Shown: in pieces, positions 1 through 11,259 of the stretch
Numbering within the stretch: the stretch's first letter is position 1
Layout of the letters: every line of letters begins with the position of its first letter
Source of the DNA: Brucella intermedia LMG 3301
GTDB lineage: Bacteria > Pseudomonadota > Alphaproteobacteria > Rhizobiales > Rhizobiaceae
Reading direction: 5' to 3'
Assembly (NCBI RefSeq): GCF_000182645.1
Contig: NZ_ACQA01000001.1
Location: 1,674,001-1,738,000 of the forward strand
Length of the DNA stretch: 64,000 nt
Program-made: the position numbers and the translations under genes
The notes under the pieces: model-generated
What the model was told of the DNA's origin: nothing
What the model saw: only the letters and a program-made list of their open reading frames with translations
Databases searched by the model: none

Positions 1-1007
1 GGAACCTTGCCTGCCGCGATGCTGCGCAGCGGCGGATCGGCCAGACCTTCCAGCGCCGTCAGGAAGATGACGGCATAAACCATCCATCCCTCCCATGCGA
101 TGGCGTAGCCGATCAGCCCCAGACAGGAGAACAGCACACCGGTCATCGCCGTGCGCTTTTCACCCAGTATCGGCAGGACCCGTGGCAGAACCAGCGCCAT
201 GACGAATGCCGCGCCAATGCCGAAAAGCCCGAGCGAAAAGCCGATCTGCGCTTCGCTCCAGTTATAGCGATAAGCACCGACAAACGCCCAGACGGACGGA
301 TAGACGGCATGGGCCAGCCAGAACAGGAAGAAGACCAGCACGACCCAGCCGATGCCCGGATAGTTCCGCATCTGCTTGAGTGCTCCCAGCGGATTGGCGC
401 GGGCGAACTTGAACGAGCGCCGGTTTTCACGCTTCAACGTTTCCGGCAAAAGGAAATAAGCCAGAATGAAGTTGATGAACGACAGGAACGCCGCACCGTA
501 GAACGGAACGCGCGGGCCGAACTCGCCCAGCAAGCCGCCCAGGACCGGACCGAGCGCAAAACCGACACCGAAGGCAATGCCGATCAGGCCGAAATTGCGC
601 GCGCGATTGCTGTCATCGCTCACATCGGCGATGTAGGCCGAAGCCGTCGCGAAGCTCGCTCCGCTGATACCCGCCAGAATACGGCCGACAAACAGCATCC
701 AGTAGGTGGTTGCGAGCGCGCAGATCAGATTGTCGAGCGCGAAGGTGAAGATCGAGGCGAGCAGCACCGGGCGCCGCCCGAACCGGTCGCTCAGATTGCC
801 GATCATCGGGGCGAACAGGAATTGCATTCCGGCATAGACCAGCAGGAGCCAGCCGCCATCGACGGCAGCGGTGCTGATATCCGCGCCGGTCAGCTCTTCG
901 AGAAAAGTCGGCAGAACCGGCATGATGATCGCAATGCCGATAATGTCGAGAAACAATGTCATAAAGACGAGTAACAAGCCCCGCCGTACAAACTGGGGAT
1001 CATGCAT
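1..1007 (-). CDS. TetA-like MFS drug exporter (partial, 3' end outside window)
   Basis: Reading the minus strand from an ATG at 1007 gives an open frame of 335 codons that runs off the left edge, so the C-terminus is missing. The protein begins MHDPQFVRRG and continues as a 12-helix-type MFS transporter. Motif A of the family (GNLSDRFGRRPVLL, between helices 2 and 3) is clear, followed by a helix-4 segment VGRILAGISGASFATASAY and a motif resembling GPVLGGLLGEFG. These match the TetA/TCR drug:proton antiporter subgroup (about 400 residues). A weak ribosome site (CAGGTG) lies 5 bases before the ATG. The substrate cannot be read from sequence; tetracycline resistance should not be assumed. Next upstream on the same strand is the zinc peptidase gene, which has its own terminator. 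Confidence 0.85.
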   Translation of the reverse strand, partial: MHDPQFVRRGLLLVFMTLFLDIIGIAIIMPVLPTFLEELTGADISTAAVDGGWLLLVYAGMQFLFAPMIGNLSDRFGRRPVLLASIFTFALDNLICALATTYWMLFVGRILAGISGASFATASAYIADVSDDSNRARNFGLIGIAFGVGFALGPVLGGLLGEFGPRVPFYGAAFLSFINFILAYFLLPETLKRENRRSFKFARANPLGALKQMRNYPGIGWVVLVFFLFWLAHAVYPSVWAFVGAYRYNWSEAQIGFSLGLFGIGAAFVMALVLPRVLPILGEKRTAMTGVLFSCLGLIGYAIAWEGWMVYAVIFLTALEGLADPPLRSIAAGKV

Positions 1008-1224
1008 GGGACACCTGAAATATGCTCCACGACGGACGAGGTGGAACAGTCATAAATTGTGTTGATTGGAGAACTCGCGCGCCATCGCCGCTCAAAACTG
1101 AGCGTCACGCTTGCAAATCGGGAAAAGGGCCGCGCCGGTCAAAAAGCATTTATCTGGAAAATTATTTCACGACAAGGCGAATATTCCCCGGTTTCGACAA
1201 AAAGAAAATGGAATTCCGCCGGAT

Positions 1225-1256
1225 AAAGAAAAAGGCGGTCGAAACCGCCTTTTCCG
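1225..1256 (-). terminator. Intrinsic terminator of the zinc peptidase gene
   Basis: A 9-bp perfect stem (1231-1239 with 1244-1252) closed by a 4-base loop is followed on the minus strand by a T-rich run (CTTTTTCTTTAT). It sits 20 bases past the stop codon of the minus-strand gene at 1273. Confidence 0.8.
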
Positions 1257-1272
1257 CAATATCGAAACGATC

Positions 1273-2205
1273 TTAAACGTCACCGCTGAACGTATCGCAT
1301 GATTCCAGCTTTCCGCTGTCGAAACCGCGCTGGAACCATTTGGCACGCTGGGCCGAGGTGCCGTGATTGAAGCTTTCAGGCACGACATAACCCTGACTGC
1401 GGCGTTGCAGCGTATCGTCGCCGATCTGGTGGGCCGCATTGAGCGCACTTTCCAGGTCGCCTGACTCCAGAATGCCCTTCTGCTCCGTGTAGTAGCCCCA
1501 CACACCGGCGAAGCAATCGGCCTGTAGCTCGACGCGGACCGACATCTGGTTTGCCTGCGCTTCGCTCATCTGCTGGCGCATCTGGTTGAATTTCGGCAGG
1601 ATGCCGAGCAGGTTCTGCACATGGTGGCCGACCTCATGCGCCAGAACATAGGCACGCGCAAAATCGCCGGAAGCCCCGAAGCGGTTGGCCAGTTCGTTAT
1701 AGAAGCTCAGATCGATGTAGAGCTTGCGGTCGCCGGGGCAGTAAAACGGCCCTGAAGCCGCAGATGCAAAACCGCAGGCCGAACGAACCTGTCCCGAAAA
1801 CAGCACCATCGTCGGCTTGGTATAGGTCTGGCCGCGCGACTGGAAAATGCCGCTCCAAACGTCTTCCGTCTCGGCAAGGATGGTGCGGGCAAACTGCGTC
1901 GTCTCGTCATTGGCAACATTGCCGCCTTCGGCAACCGTCCGTCCCGACTGGTCGGCCTGCTGGGTCACGCTCGGCCCCATGCTGCCGTCACCGAACAGGA
2001 TTGGCAGCGGATCGATGCCCACGGCGCGCAGCACGAAGAACATCACCACCAGAATGAGGATGCCTGAAATCCCGCCGCCACGGACGATTCGAAATCCCGG
2101 ACCGCCAAGGCCCCCGCCGCGACCGAAGCCGCCGCCTGCACCACCGCCCTGCTCTCCGCGCAGATCTTCAACATTGTCGCTTTGCCTACGGCCTTGCCAG
2201 CGCAT
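1273..2205 (-). CDS. ypfJ: YpfJ-type neutral zinc metallopeptidase
   Basis: 310 residues. The N-terminus (MRWQGRRQSDNVEDLRG) is the conserved start of this family, followed by a glycine-rich linker, one membrane helix at about 44-63 (GILILVVMFFVLRAVGI), and a periplasmic domain. The zincin motif HEVGHH is at about 190-195 inside YVLAHEVGHHVQ, giving two zinc ligands and the catalytic Glu. The frame stays open another 37 codons upstream, but the ATG at 2205 is chosen because it has GGGAG 8 bases upstream and matches the family start. Family: putative neutral zinc metallopeptidase, physiological substrate unknown. The gene lies alone, with a terminator behind it and the DUF2306 gene ending about 110 bases upstream. 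Confidence 0.9.
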   Translation of the reverse strand: MRWQGRRQSDNVEDLRGEQGGGAGGGFGRGGGLGGPGFRIVRGGGISGILILVVMFFVLRAVGIDPLPILFGDGSMGPSVTQQADQSGRTVAEGGNVANDETTQFARTILAETEDVWSGIFQSRGQTYTKPTMVLFSGQVRSACGFASAASGPFYCPGDRKLYIDLSFYNELANRFGASGDFARAYVLAHEVGHHVQNLLGILPKFNQMRQQMSEAQANQMSVRVELQADCFAGVWGYYTEQKGILESGDLESALNAAHQIGDDTLQRRSQGYVVPESFNHGTSAQRAKWFQRGFDSGKLESCDTFSGDV

Positions 2206-2316
2206 TGACCAACTCCCGTGCACCGTGCCACCCTTAACGAAGCGGCACCAAACTATACCTGTAATTGTCGCATAAAGAGTTGGCACGGCAACATAAAAAG
2301 TAAATGGCAGCGTCAA

Positions 2317-2835
2317 TCACAAACGAAGACTCTTTCGCAATAGTTTGCTCACAAGAAACCCCCTTCGGCTTCGATAGGTGAAACCTGCCGCAAAGAGAGC
2401 CAGCAGAAGGCAGGCCAAAAGAAATGGCGACCTCCATCCATAAGGAAACGCAACCTCGTTCATGATGCGTCCGGGCATGAAGGCAAAGAACCCTGCTCCA
2501 GGAATTCCGCCGAGATAGACGCTTCTCATGACCCTGCGATGTGCCTCTATCTGCCCTGTCCGGGCAGCAACGACGGCGCACGCACACCCCGCCAGCACCA
2601 GTATCGAAAGAATATGTATCGGGCTGAAGCCGCCTATGAGATTGATCTGGTGAATGAAAAAGCTCGAGATGGCAGTTGCCACCATCAGCATCACCCAAAG
2701 GCGCCCGAGCGCCTTGTGCAGTCTCGTACCCTCGCGGCGCATGAAGATGACAAGGCCGATGATGGCGGCGGGCACGACAGTCGCGACATGGATCTGAATG
2801 GCAAGCGGTGCATGAAGAAGCGGTTCGAAGTTCAT
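2317..2835 (-). CDS. DUF2306 family integral membrane protein
   Basis: 172 residues with about four membrane helices: HVATVVPAAIIGLVIFM, LWVMLMVATAISSFFI, IHILSILVLAGCACAVV and SPFLLACLLLALFAAG. The central RRVMRSVYLGG-type stretch and the early HK..GR motif (RLHKALGRLWV) are typical of DUF2306 proteins. No biochemical function is established for the family. It is divergent from the LytTR regulator at 2906, with only about 70 bases between the two starts, so the regulator probably controls this gene as well as itself (inference from layout). Confidence 0.75.
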   Translation of the reverse strand: MNFEPLLHAPLAIQIHVATVVPAAIIGLVIFMRREGTRLHKALGRLWVMLMVATAISSFFIHQINLIGGFSPIHILSILVLAGCACAVVAARTGQIEAHRRVMRSVYLGGIPGAGFFAFMPGRIMNEVAFPYGWRSPFLLACLLLALFAAGFTYRSRRGFLVSKLLRKSLRL

Positions 2836-2905
2836 CGCAGCGTTCCTGTTGAATTTCCTGTCGCTATCAACAAGACTGCGCTCACCTCAATCGAAACGGC
2901 GTCAA

Positions 2906-3730
2906 ATGCAGGAAAACTACGTGACCGGGGGCTTGTTGCAATCCGCGCTTCGCGAATTGTCGACCATCATTCGTGCGCTGCGCCTGTGGGGCACCTTCTT
3001 CGTCGTCGTGCTGATCTTCACCGTTACCGGCCCCTTCGGGACGGACCAGTCCATGCCGGTTGCGGTTCGCTTCTTTTACTGGCTCTCGGTGCAGTTTGCC
3101 GGTTGGTCAACCGCAATCGCCTTTTCTGTTCTGGCGGATGCTTTTCTTGAACCATTTTTCAAGCATGCCTTTGCCCGCATGATGGCCGGCGCTGTTGTGG
3201 CTGCCCTTCCGATCGGGCTCTGGATCGGGTTTATCGACTGGGGCTTTTCGGGCAGAACGCCCACGGCGAGTGCGGTTCTCGCCAACGCCTCGGTCGCCTT
3301 GCCCCTCAGCGCCCTTTTCTGCATTCTCGCCTACATGACGCTGCGCCGTGAGCTGGAATCCGTGCCGAGAAATATTGCCGACACGCCACCCCCATTGCTC
3401 GCCCGGCTGAAACCCGGCAATCGCGGCGCGATTCTGCGTCTTTCCGCGGAAGATCACTACACAAGGATCGTCACCAGCCGGGGAGAGGAACTTCTCCTTC
3501 TCCGCTTTTCCGATGCCGTGAACGAGGTCGGCAATACGAGCGGACTTCAGATTCATCGCTCGCACTGGGTTGCCGACCGGCACGTTGCAGAATTGTGCAA
3601 GACCAATGGCGGTCTCAGCCTGCTGACGAAGGACGGCACGCTGCTGCCGGTCAGCCGCGCGAGTCGGAAATCAGCCCGCGAACGCTTTGGTTCGGTTATA
3701 ACATCCACGGAGAAAGCAGAATTTTCGTGA
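2906..3730 (+). CDS. Membrane-anchored LytTR-domain DNA-binding regulator
   Basis: 274 residues if it starts at the ATG at 2906 (MQENYVTGGLL); the frame is open to a TTG at 2849 but neither start has a good ribosome site. The N-terminal half has about four membrane helices (LWGTFFVVVLIFTVTGPFG, FFYWLSVQFAGWSTAIAFSVL, MAGAVVAALPIGLWIGFIDW, VALPLSALFCILAYMTL). The C-terminal 100 residues carry a LytTR DNA-binding domain, with AEDHYTRIVTSRGEELLL, the IHRSHWVADRHV core and a VSRASRKSARERFG end. LytTR proteins with membrane sensors instead of a receiver domain are common in Alphaproteobacteria and act as one-component regulators. The likely partner is the divergent DUF2306 gene. Confidence 0.82.
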   Translation: MQENYVTGGLLQSALRELSTIIRALRLWGTFFVVVLIFTVTGPFGTDQSMPVAVRFFYWLSVQFAGWSTAIAFSVLADAFLEPFFKHAFARMMAGAVVAALPIGLWIGFIDWGFSGRTPTASAVLANASVALPLSALFCILAYMTLRRELESVPRNIADTPPPLLARLKPGNRGAILRLSAEDHYTRIVTSRGEELLLLRFSDAVNEVGNTSGLQIHRSHWVADRHVAELCKTNGGLSLLTKDGTLLPVSRASRKSARERFGSVITSTEKAEFS

Positions 3731-3825
3731 ATGCCCCCACTTTCTTTGAAATAAAACGATTTGTGGGGTTCCGCTTATCGAAATGATTGCCTATAAGGCC
3801 CGCTTAGCCCACAGAATTCATAAGC

Positions 3826-3860
3826 TGCCAACCCGCCGGAAAACCGTGCGGGCTTTTCTG
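3826..3860 (+). terminator. Terminator-like hairpin between the LytTR gene and carB
   Basis: CCCGC at 3832-3836 pairs with GCGGG at 3848-3852 and is followed by CTTTTCT. The stem is short and the distance from the upstream stop (about 100 bases) is long, so it could also be a leader structure for carB. Confidence 0.4.
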
Positions 3861-3870
3861 GCAGGCTAAG

Positions 3871-3918
3871 AAGCATGTCTCTCGAAAGTGGGAACCGGTT
3901 TCGGGACAAGATCATGCG
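3871..3918. repeat. Short palindromic intergenic repeat (family B copy 1)
   Basis: Imperfect palindrome beginning GCATGTCT and ending ATCATGCGC, with the core AAGTGGGAACCGGTTTCGGGAC. Near-copies lie at 31135-31182 before uvrB and 56287-56335 before rplY. All three sit just upstream of a start codon on the same strand. Confidence 0.75.
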
Positions 3919-3941
3919 CGCGAAGAAGATAGGATGAGCTC

Positions 3942-7427
<3,486 letters not shown>

Positions 7428-7433
7428 CCGCAT

Positions 7434-7541
7434 AGAGCATTTCCAGCAAAAGTGCGAAGCGGTTTTGCGTGAGGAAAATGCGACAAAACAAATAGTTAGA
7501 GCAGTTCCAACGACTCCGTTTTAACCGGAACCGTTCTAACT
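7434..7541. repeat. Mosaic palindromic repeat (family A, copy after carB)
   Basis: Starts AGAGCATTTCCAGCAAAAGTG, continues with a GCGGTTTTGCGT block, a GACAAAACAAATAGTTAGAGC block, and ends in an inverted pair (GCAGTTCC ... GGAACCGTTCTAAC). Related copies lie at 9500, 13977, 39323, 44493 (inverted) and 59055. This resembles the RIME-type intergenic mosaic elements of Rhizobiales. Confidence 0.85.
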
Positions 7542-7552
7542 CATGAAAGTTG

Positions 7553-7582
7553 AAAAGCCGCCGGGCGACCGGCGGCTTTTTC
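7553..7582. terminator. Bidirectional terminator between carB and the ABC protein gene
   Basis: A 10-bp perfect stem (7553-7562 with 7571-7580, AAAAGCCGCC/GGCGGCTTTT) with T-runs on both strands separates two convergent genes; it abuts the stop codon of the minus-strand gene. Confidence 0.85.
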
Positions 7583-9452
7583 ATGCCGTTTTCAGGGCCC
7601 GCACCTCCAGAGGCTTTCCTGAAGGGTCGTCTTCCAGACTGATCTGCTGGGTGAAAAGCCCGTCATGCAGATGCGGCTTGCCAAGATGAATGACGGCTGC
7701 ATCTTTCAGCTCGGTATTCAGCATGTCGCGAATCCGGTCGTAGGCTTCGGCATCGAGGCCGTCGAGCGCGCCATCGATGACGATCCACTGCGGTTTCTGC
7801 AGGATCAGGCGGGCGAAAGCGATACACTGACGCTCATCGTCCGTCAGGACGCGATCCCAGCGTGCAGCGTGGTCAAGACTGGTCGCCAGACGCTCAAGCC
7901 CGGCCCGCCGCAGAACATTCTCCAGATCCTGTTCGGAAAACTTCTTGATATCGAGCGGATAGACGATCACGCCCTTGAGATTGCCCGGCGGAAAATAGGG
8001 CGCGCGCGGCATGAAGGCCACGCCTACGCCAGCCGGCATGCCGATCCGCCCCTCGCCCCATGGCCAAAGCCCGCCCAGTGCGCGGAAGAGCAGCGTTCTC
8101 TGTGTCTCGGTCCCGCCAGTCACCAGCACCCGCTCGCCGGGCTTCACCGAAAAGGCCTTGCGGGAAAGCTTCAGGCACTGGTCGGGCGCGGCAATGGAAA
8201 CACCGTCCAGCGTCAGCCTGTCATCGTCATTCGTTGCAAGGTCGATCTGCCGGTCCAGATGGCCAAGCGCATCCATGTGCAGCACCGCCTGGCGAAAACT
8301 CGCGACGCGAAGCAGCGTCGCCCGCCAGTCGGCGATCGCACCGAAATTGTCGACGAACCAGCGCAGCGCATTATGCACCTGCGTGAATGCGCCGACCGCC
8401 ATCATCAGACCGCCGAATGTCAGCCCGCCACCGAAATAGACCGGTGCTGCAACGAGGATCGGCGCCACGATCGTCAGCCAGCCATAACCTGCCGTCACCC
8501 AAGTCAGCCGCGTGGTTGCATAGACGATCTTGCGGATCGCGCCCAGAACCGCATCGATGTCCAGATCGAGGCGGCGTCTCTCATCCCCCTCGCCGCGCGA
8601 CAGGGTGATGGCGTCGAGATGTTCATTGACCCGCATCAGCGATGCGCGGAAATCCGCCTCGCGCGCATAGCGGTTGGCGTTGATGTTGACCAGGCTGCGC
8701 CCCACGATCCATGTGAGCCAGGAGGCGGAAGCCGCATAAAGGATAACGGCCCAGACCATGTAACCGGGGATGGAGAAGCTGTAGCCCGCGACATGAAACA
8801 CGAAACCGCTCGAAAGCGACCACAGAACGCCGACGAAACTCACCAGAATGACGGTCGACTGGAGCAGGTTGATCCCCAGATCGCACGACATTTCCGCAAA
8901 GTGCCGCGCATCTTCATGCAGGCGCTGATCAGGGTTGATGCCGATCTCGCCCGCATTGGCGAGGCGGAAGGCCCTGCCCGGCGCCAGCCATTGCCCCACC
9001 AGATCGCGGGCCAGCCCCTCGCGCATCTTGAGCTTGAACATCTGGTTGAGCCAGGTCTGCGATACGTTGAGAAGCAGAAGAGCGCCTGCAATCCCGAAGA
9101 ACACCATCAATTGATGGAAGAAAGCCTGTAAATCCCGACGGGCAAGTGCATCGTAGAACGGTTCGTTCCAGCGATTGATTGCCACCTGCCCGATGGCGAT
9201 CAGCACGACGAGAGCAAAAATCCCGGCCCCGAGCGCAATCAGCGTGTTGCGCACCGGCGAGACCAGAAAAGCCCCGACCATCATCGAAACCTGTGAAAAA
9301 AGATCGGTCCCATCGCGCGACGGCGTGCCGCCGATCAGCTTGGCGGAACTTTTGCGCAGGCGTTCCGTGACGCTGCGTCTGGGCTTCTTGCGGCGGCGCT
9401 CCTTCCCGGGTGCGCTCTGCTTCGTCTTGTCCTTGTCTGGTTCAGACGTCAT
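7581..9452 (-). CDS. SbmA/BacA-like ABC permease fused to a degenerate nucleotide-binding domain
   Basis: 623 residues. After a basic N-terminus come about six membrane helices (roughly residues 70-95, 115-135, 195-215, 225-250, 320-345) with the family feature NRWNEPFYDALARRDLQAF near 93-111, as in YddA/ExsE-type peptide or B12 transporters. The C-terminal 200 residues align with an ATPase domain, but every ATP motif is altered: Walker A is GGTETQRT at 446-453 (no G-K-S/T), the Q-loop glutamine is Arg (MPRAPYFPPG, about 481), the signature is LTDDE at 536-540, Walker B ends D560-G561 instead of Asp-Glu, and the H-loop is HLGKP with no switch His. The frame is otherwise intact and well conserved in look, so this is not simple decay. 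ATP-driven transport is unlikely in the standard way. Start ATG 9452; convergent with carB. Confidence 0.85.
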   Translation of the reverse strand: MTSEPDKDKTKQSAPGKERRRKKPRRSVTERLRKSSAKLIGGTPSRDGTDLFSQVSMMVGAFLVSPVRNTLIALGAGIFALVVLIAIGQVAINRWNEPFYDALARRDLQAFFHQLMVFFGIAGALLLLNVSQTWLNQMFKLKMREGLARDLVGQWLAPGRAFRLANAGEIGINPDQRLHEDARHFAEMSCDLGINLLQSTVILVSFVGVLWSLSSGFVFHVAGYSFSIPGYMVWAVILYAASASWLTWIVGRSLVNINANRYAREADFRASLMRVNEHLDAITLSRGEGDERRRLDLDIDAVLGAIRKIVYATTRLTWVTAGYGWLTIVAPILVAAPVYFGGGLTFGGLMMAVGAFTQVHNALRWFVDNFGAIADWRATLLRVASFRQAVLHMDALGHLDRQIDLATNDDDRLTLDGVSIAAPDQCLKLSRKAFSVKPGERVLVTGGTETQRTLLFRALGGLWPWGEGRIGMPAGVGVAFMPRAPYFPPGNLKGVIVYPLDIKKFSEQDLENVLRRAGLERLATSLDHAARWDRVLTDDERQCIAFARLILQKPQWIVIDGALDGLDAEAYDRIRDMLNTELKDAAVIHLGKPHLHDGLFTQQISLEDDPSGKPLEVRALKTA

Positions 9453-9499
9453 TTCCTGCCTCGCTGCCCGTGGCCCGCTCGATTTTGCAGATACTCATT

Positions 9500-9596
9500 A
9501 GAGCATTTCCAGCAAAAGTGGGAACCGGTTTTGCGTTGGGAAATGCGTCACTACAAATACATAGAGCAGTCCGGCGATTCCGGCTTCACGCGGAAG
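9500..9596. repeat. Mosaic palindromic repeat (family A)
   Basis: AGAGCATTTCCAGCAAAAGTG at its left end, then GGGAACCGGTTTTGCG, then CATAGAGCAGTCCGGCGATTCCGGCTT. It lies between the divergent starts of the ABC protein and the Nudix gene. Confidence 0.8.
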
Positions 9597-9725
9597 TCAA
9601 AGATTGGAGATCGGCACATTTTTTCGCGCAGGAGAGCTGATACGCCCCACAACAATATGCGGGTTTTACCGGCAGGCTTTCGCTGCAATGATGGCCGGAC
9701 CCCGAACCCTGCCGGAAAGCAATCC

Positions 9726-10166
9726 ATGGCTGTCACGATCAAGCCCATCGACAAAGTGCTCATTTATGCAACGTGGAACGACCGCCTTCTGGTATTTGAA
9801 GAACCGGATTTTCCCGAAACACCGCTACAGGTGCCGGGCGGCACGGTCGATGCGGGAGAAGACATTCTCGCCGCCGCCTATCGCGAATTCGCCGAAGAAA
9901 CGGGGCTTCTCCCCAGCGACAGCATGATCCACCTCGAAACCGTTGTTTACGACTATCCGGAAAGGGGCTCCAGGGAGCGGCACCGCCGCCATTGCTTCCA
10001 CCTGAAATTGAACGCCACGATGCCTGAAACCTGGGATCACTATGAAATGTCGCCTTGCGACGGCGGCGCGCCGATCCTGTTTCGGCTGTTCTGGCTCGAC
10101 CGCAGGAGCGCGCAAAACCGGCTGGGCCTTGGAATGGCTGAAAGCATCAGTAAAATCAGTTTCTAG
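9726..10166 (+). CDS. Nudix hydrolase
   Basis: 146 residues. A complete Nudix box G-x5-E-x7-RE-F-x-EE-x-GL runs from G39 to L61 (GTVDAGEDILAAAYREFAEETGLL region), which binds the divalent metal that activates water for cleaving a nucleoside diphosphate linked to another group. The substrate is not evident. The frame is open for 65 codons upstream through repeat DNA, so the ATG at 9726 with GGAAAG upstream is preferred. No operon partner; the cold shock gene that follows has its own promoter. Confidence 0.88.
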   Translation: MAVTIKPIDKVLIYATWNDRLLVFEEPDFPETPLQVPGGTVDAGEDILAAAYREFAEETGLLPSDSMIHLETVVYDYPERGSRERHRRHCFHLKLNATMPETWDHYEMSPCDGGAPILFRLFWLDRRSAQNRLGLGMAESISKISF

Positions 10167-10183
10167 CTCGCATTCTATCTATC

Positions 10184-10212
10184 TTGTATTGGTCAAATTT
10201 GTCGCATATAGT
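10184..10212 (+). promoter_or_regulatory. Sigma-70-type promoter of the first cold shock gene
   Basis: TTGTAT (10184-10189), 17-base spacer, TATAGT (10207-10212). Predicted start near 10219 leaves a leader of about 140 bases before the ATG at 10359, as is usual for cold shock mRNAs. Confidence 0.55.
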
Positions 10213-10358
10213 TAGCGCATCGATTTTTCGGTCGAGTGACTTTGCGACCCGTGCGGCCCGCCGTGCTTCCTGACGATCTCCTGTCCATAAATTCGATTCA
10301 CGGGCACGTGTGCGAAGCATACGGACTTAAAAATTACTATGTTACAAAGGACATTCCC

Positions 10359-10568
10359 ATGGCTACGGGAACAGTTAAGTGGTTCAACACGACCAAGGGC
10401 TTCGGCTTCATCCAGCCTGACCAGGGCGGCACGGACGTATTCGTTCACATCTCCGCCGTTCAGCGCGCTGGCCTTGCCACGCTCGACGAAGGTCAGAAGG
10501 TTTCTTACGAAATCGTTCAGGACCGCCGTTCCGGCCGTTCGTCTGCAGACAACCTCGTCGCAGCCTGA
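10359..10568 (+). CDS. cspA: Cold shock protein (CspA family)
   Basis: 69 residues forming one S1-like OB-fold. RNP1 (KGFGFI at about 14-19) and RNP2 (VFVHIS, about 28-33) are present, with the first strand GTVKWFN. These proteins bind single-stranded RNA and DNA and keep mRNA unstructured. The upstream in-frame extension is rejected because the ATG at 10359 is preceded by AAAGGA and matches the family length. A monocistronic unit: promoter 10184-10212, long leader, own terminator. A second paralogue is at 37532. Confidence 0.95.
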   Translation: MATGTVKWFNTTKGFGFIQPDQGGTDVFVHISAVQRAGLATLDEGQKVSYEIVQDRRSGRSSADNLVAA

Positions 10569-10583
10569 TCGTCAGAATATAAC

Positions 10584-10617
10584 AAAAAAGGCGGGTCCTC
10601 GGGCCCGCCTTTTTTGT
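10584..10617. terminator. Terminator between cspA and the DUF1772 gene
   Basis: AAAAAAGGCGGG (10584-10595) pairs with CCCGCCTTTTTT (10604-10615). A- and T-runs flank both sides so it can serve both convergent genes. Confidence 0.88.
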
Positions 10618-10633
10618 TTGTCCGCCGTTCCGT

Positions 10634-11116
10634 TCAGCCCCGTCCCATCGCGCTTGCGCCAAGAATGAGCGCTGCGACCAGCGCGGCAATGGTGCGGACG
10701 TGATTCCACAAGGTCCAGTCGCGCACATAAACGAGCCAGGCGTCGGCGGACGCAGCGGCATTGACGTCCATCACGGCAAGCTGGTTGTTCAGCGGCACGT
10801 TGAGAACCATCGTGACGCCGATAGTGCCGACGAGATAGACGGCAGCGCCGGCCACCGCCCACGTCGACAGGCCCCCGAAGCCTATCAATCCCAGCACGAT
10901 AATCGCGAGGCACAGCAATGCGGTGCCGAAAAAGGCGGCGAAGAACGTGCCGTTGAGCACGGTGATGTTGATCGACTGCATCGCCATCATGCCCGCGCTC
11001 GCCGGAATGCGCGCCAGCGCGACCATCACAAAACTTGAGAACGCATAGAAAATGCCGCCTGTAATGGCGCTGCCCCATGCCGTCAGCAGAACCAGCAACT
11101 GAAAACCCGTCGTCAT
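10634..11116 (-). CDS. DUF1772 family membrane protein
   Basis: 160 residues with four predicted membrane helices (LLVLLTAWGSAITGGIFYAFSS, LLCLAIIVLGLIGF, WAVAGAAVYLVGTIGVTMVL, TIAALVAALILGASA). The N-P-L-N-like element (LNVPLNNQLA) and the W-T-x-W-N-H motif (RDWTLWNHVRT) are hallmarks of DUF1772, a family that includes anthrone-oxygenase-like proteins; the role here is unknown. Start ATG 11116 has GGGAGGAC upstream, excluding the longer frame to 11182. Divergent from a TetR gene with overlapping promoters, so it is the probable target of that repressor. Confidence 0.82.
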   Translation of the reverse strand: MTTGFQLLVLLTAWGSAITGGIFYAFSSFVMVALARIPASAGMMAMQSINITVLNGTFFAAFFGTALLCLAIIVLGLIGFGGLSTWAVAGAAVYLVGTIGVTMVLNVPLNNQLAVMDVNAAASADAWLVYVRDWTLWNHVRTIAALVAALILGASAMGRG

Positions 11117-11188
11117 GACTGTCCTCCCTCTGTCGTCGGCGGAAGCTTTATCCGCACGAAACCTGTTCACCTTCGCGGCCAAAAATCT

Positions 11189-11253
11189 GAGTAACCCTCA
11201 TATTTGCAATATGTGAGTAATCCTCATATTCTGTCAAGAGCGAAATATGTGAG
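11189..11253. promoter_or_regulatory. Overlapping divergent promoters with repeated TetR operator half-sites
   Basis: The sequence CTCATATT occurs at 11197-11204 and 11223-11230, and its inverted partner AATATGTGAG at 11208-11217 and 11244-11253. The 16-mer GAGTAA(C/T)CCTCATATT repeats with a 26-base period (11189 and 11215). The rightward promoter is TTGCAA (11204-11209), 17 bases, TATTCT (11227-11232). The leftward promoter is TTGACA (minus, 11237-11232), 17 bases, ACATAT (11214-11209). Both lie inside the repeats, so one bound regulator could shut both genes. Confidence 0.75.
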
Positions 11254-11259
11254 TCGGTC

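Noticed and set aside
9531..9725. N-terminal extension of the Nudix protein
   Set aside because: The added 65 residues come from repeat DNA and precede a normal family start with a ribosome site.
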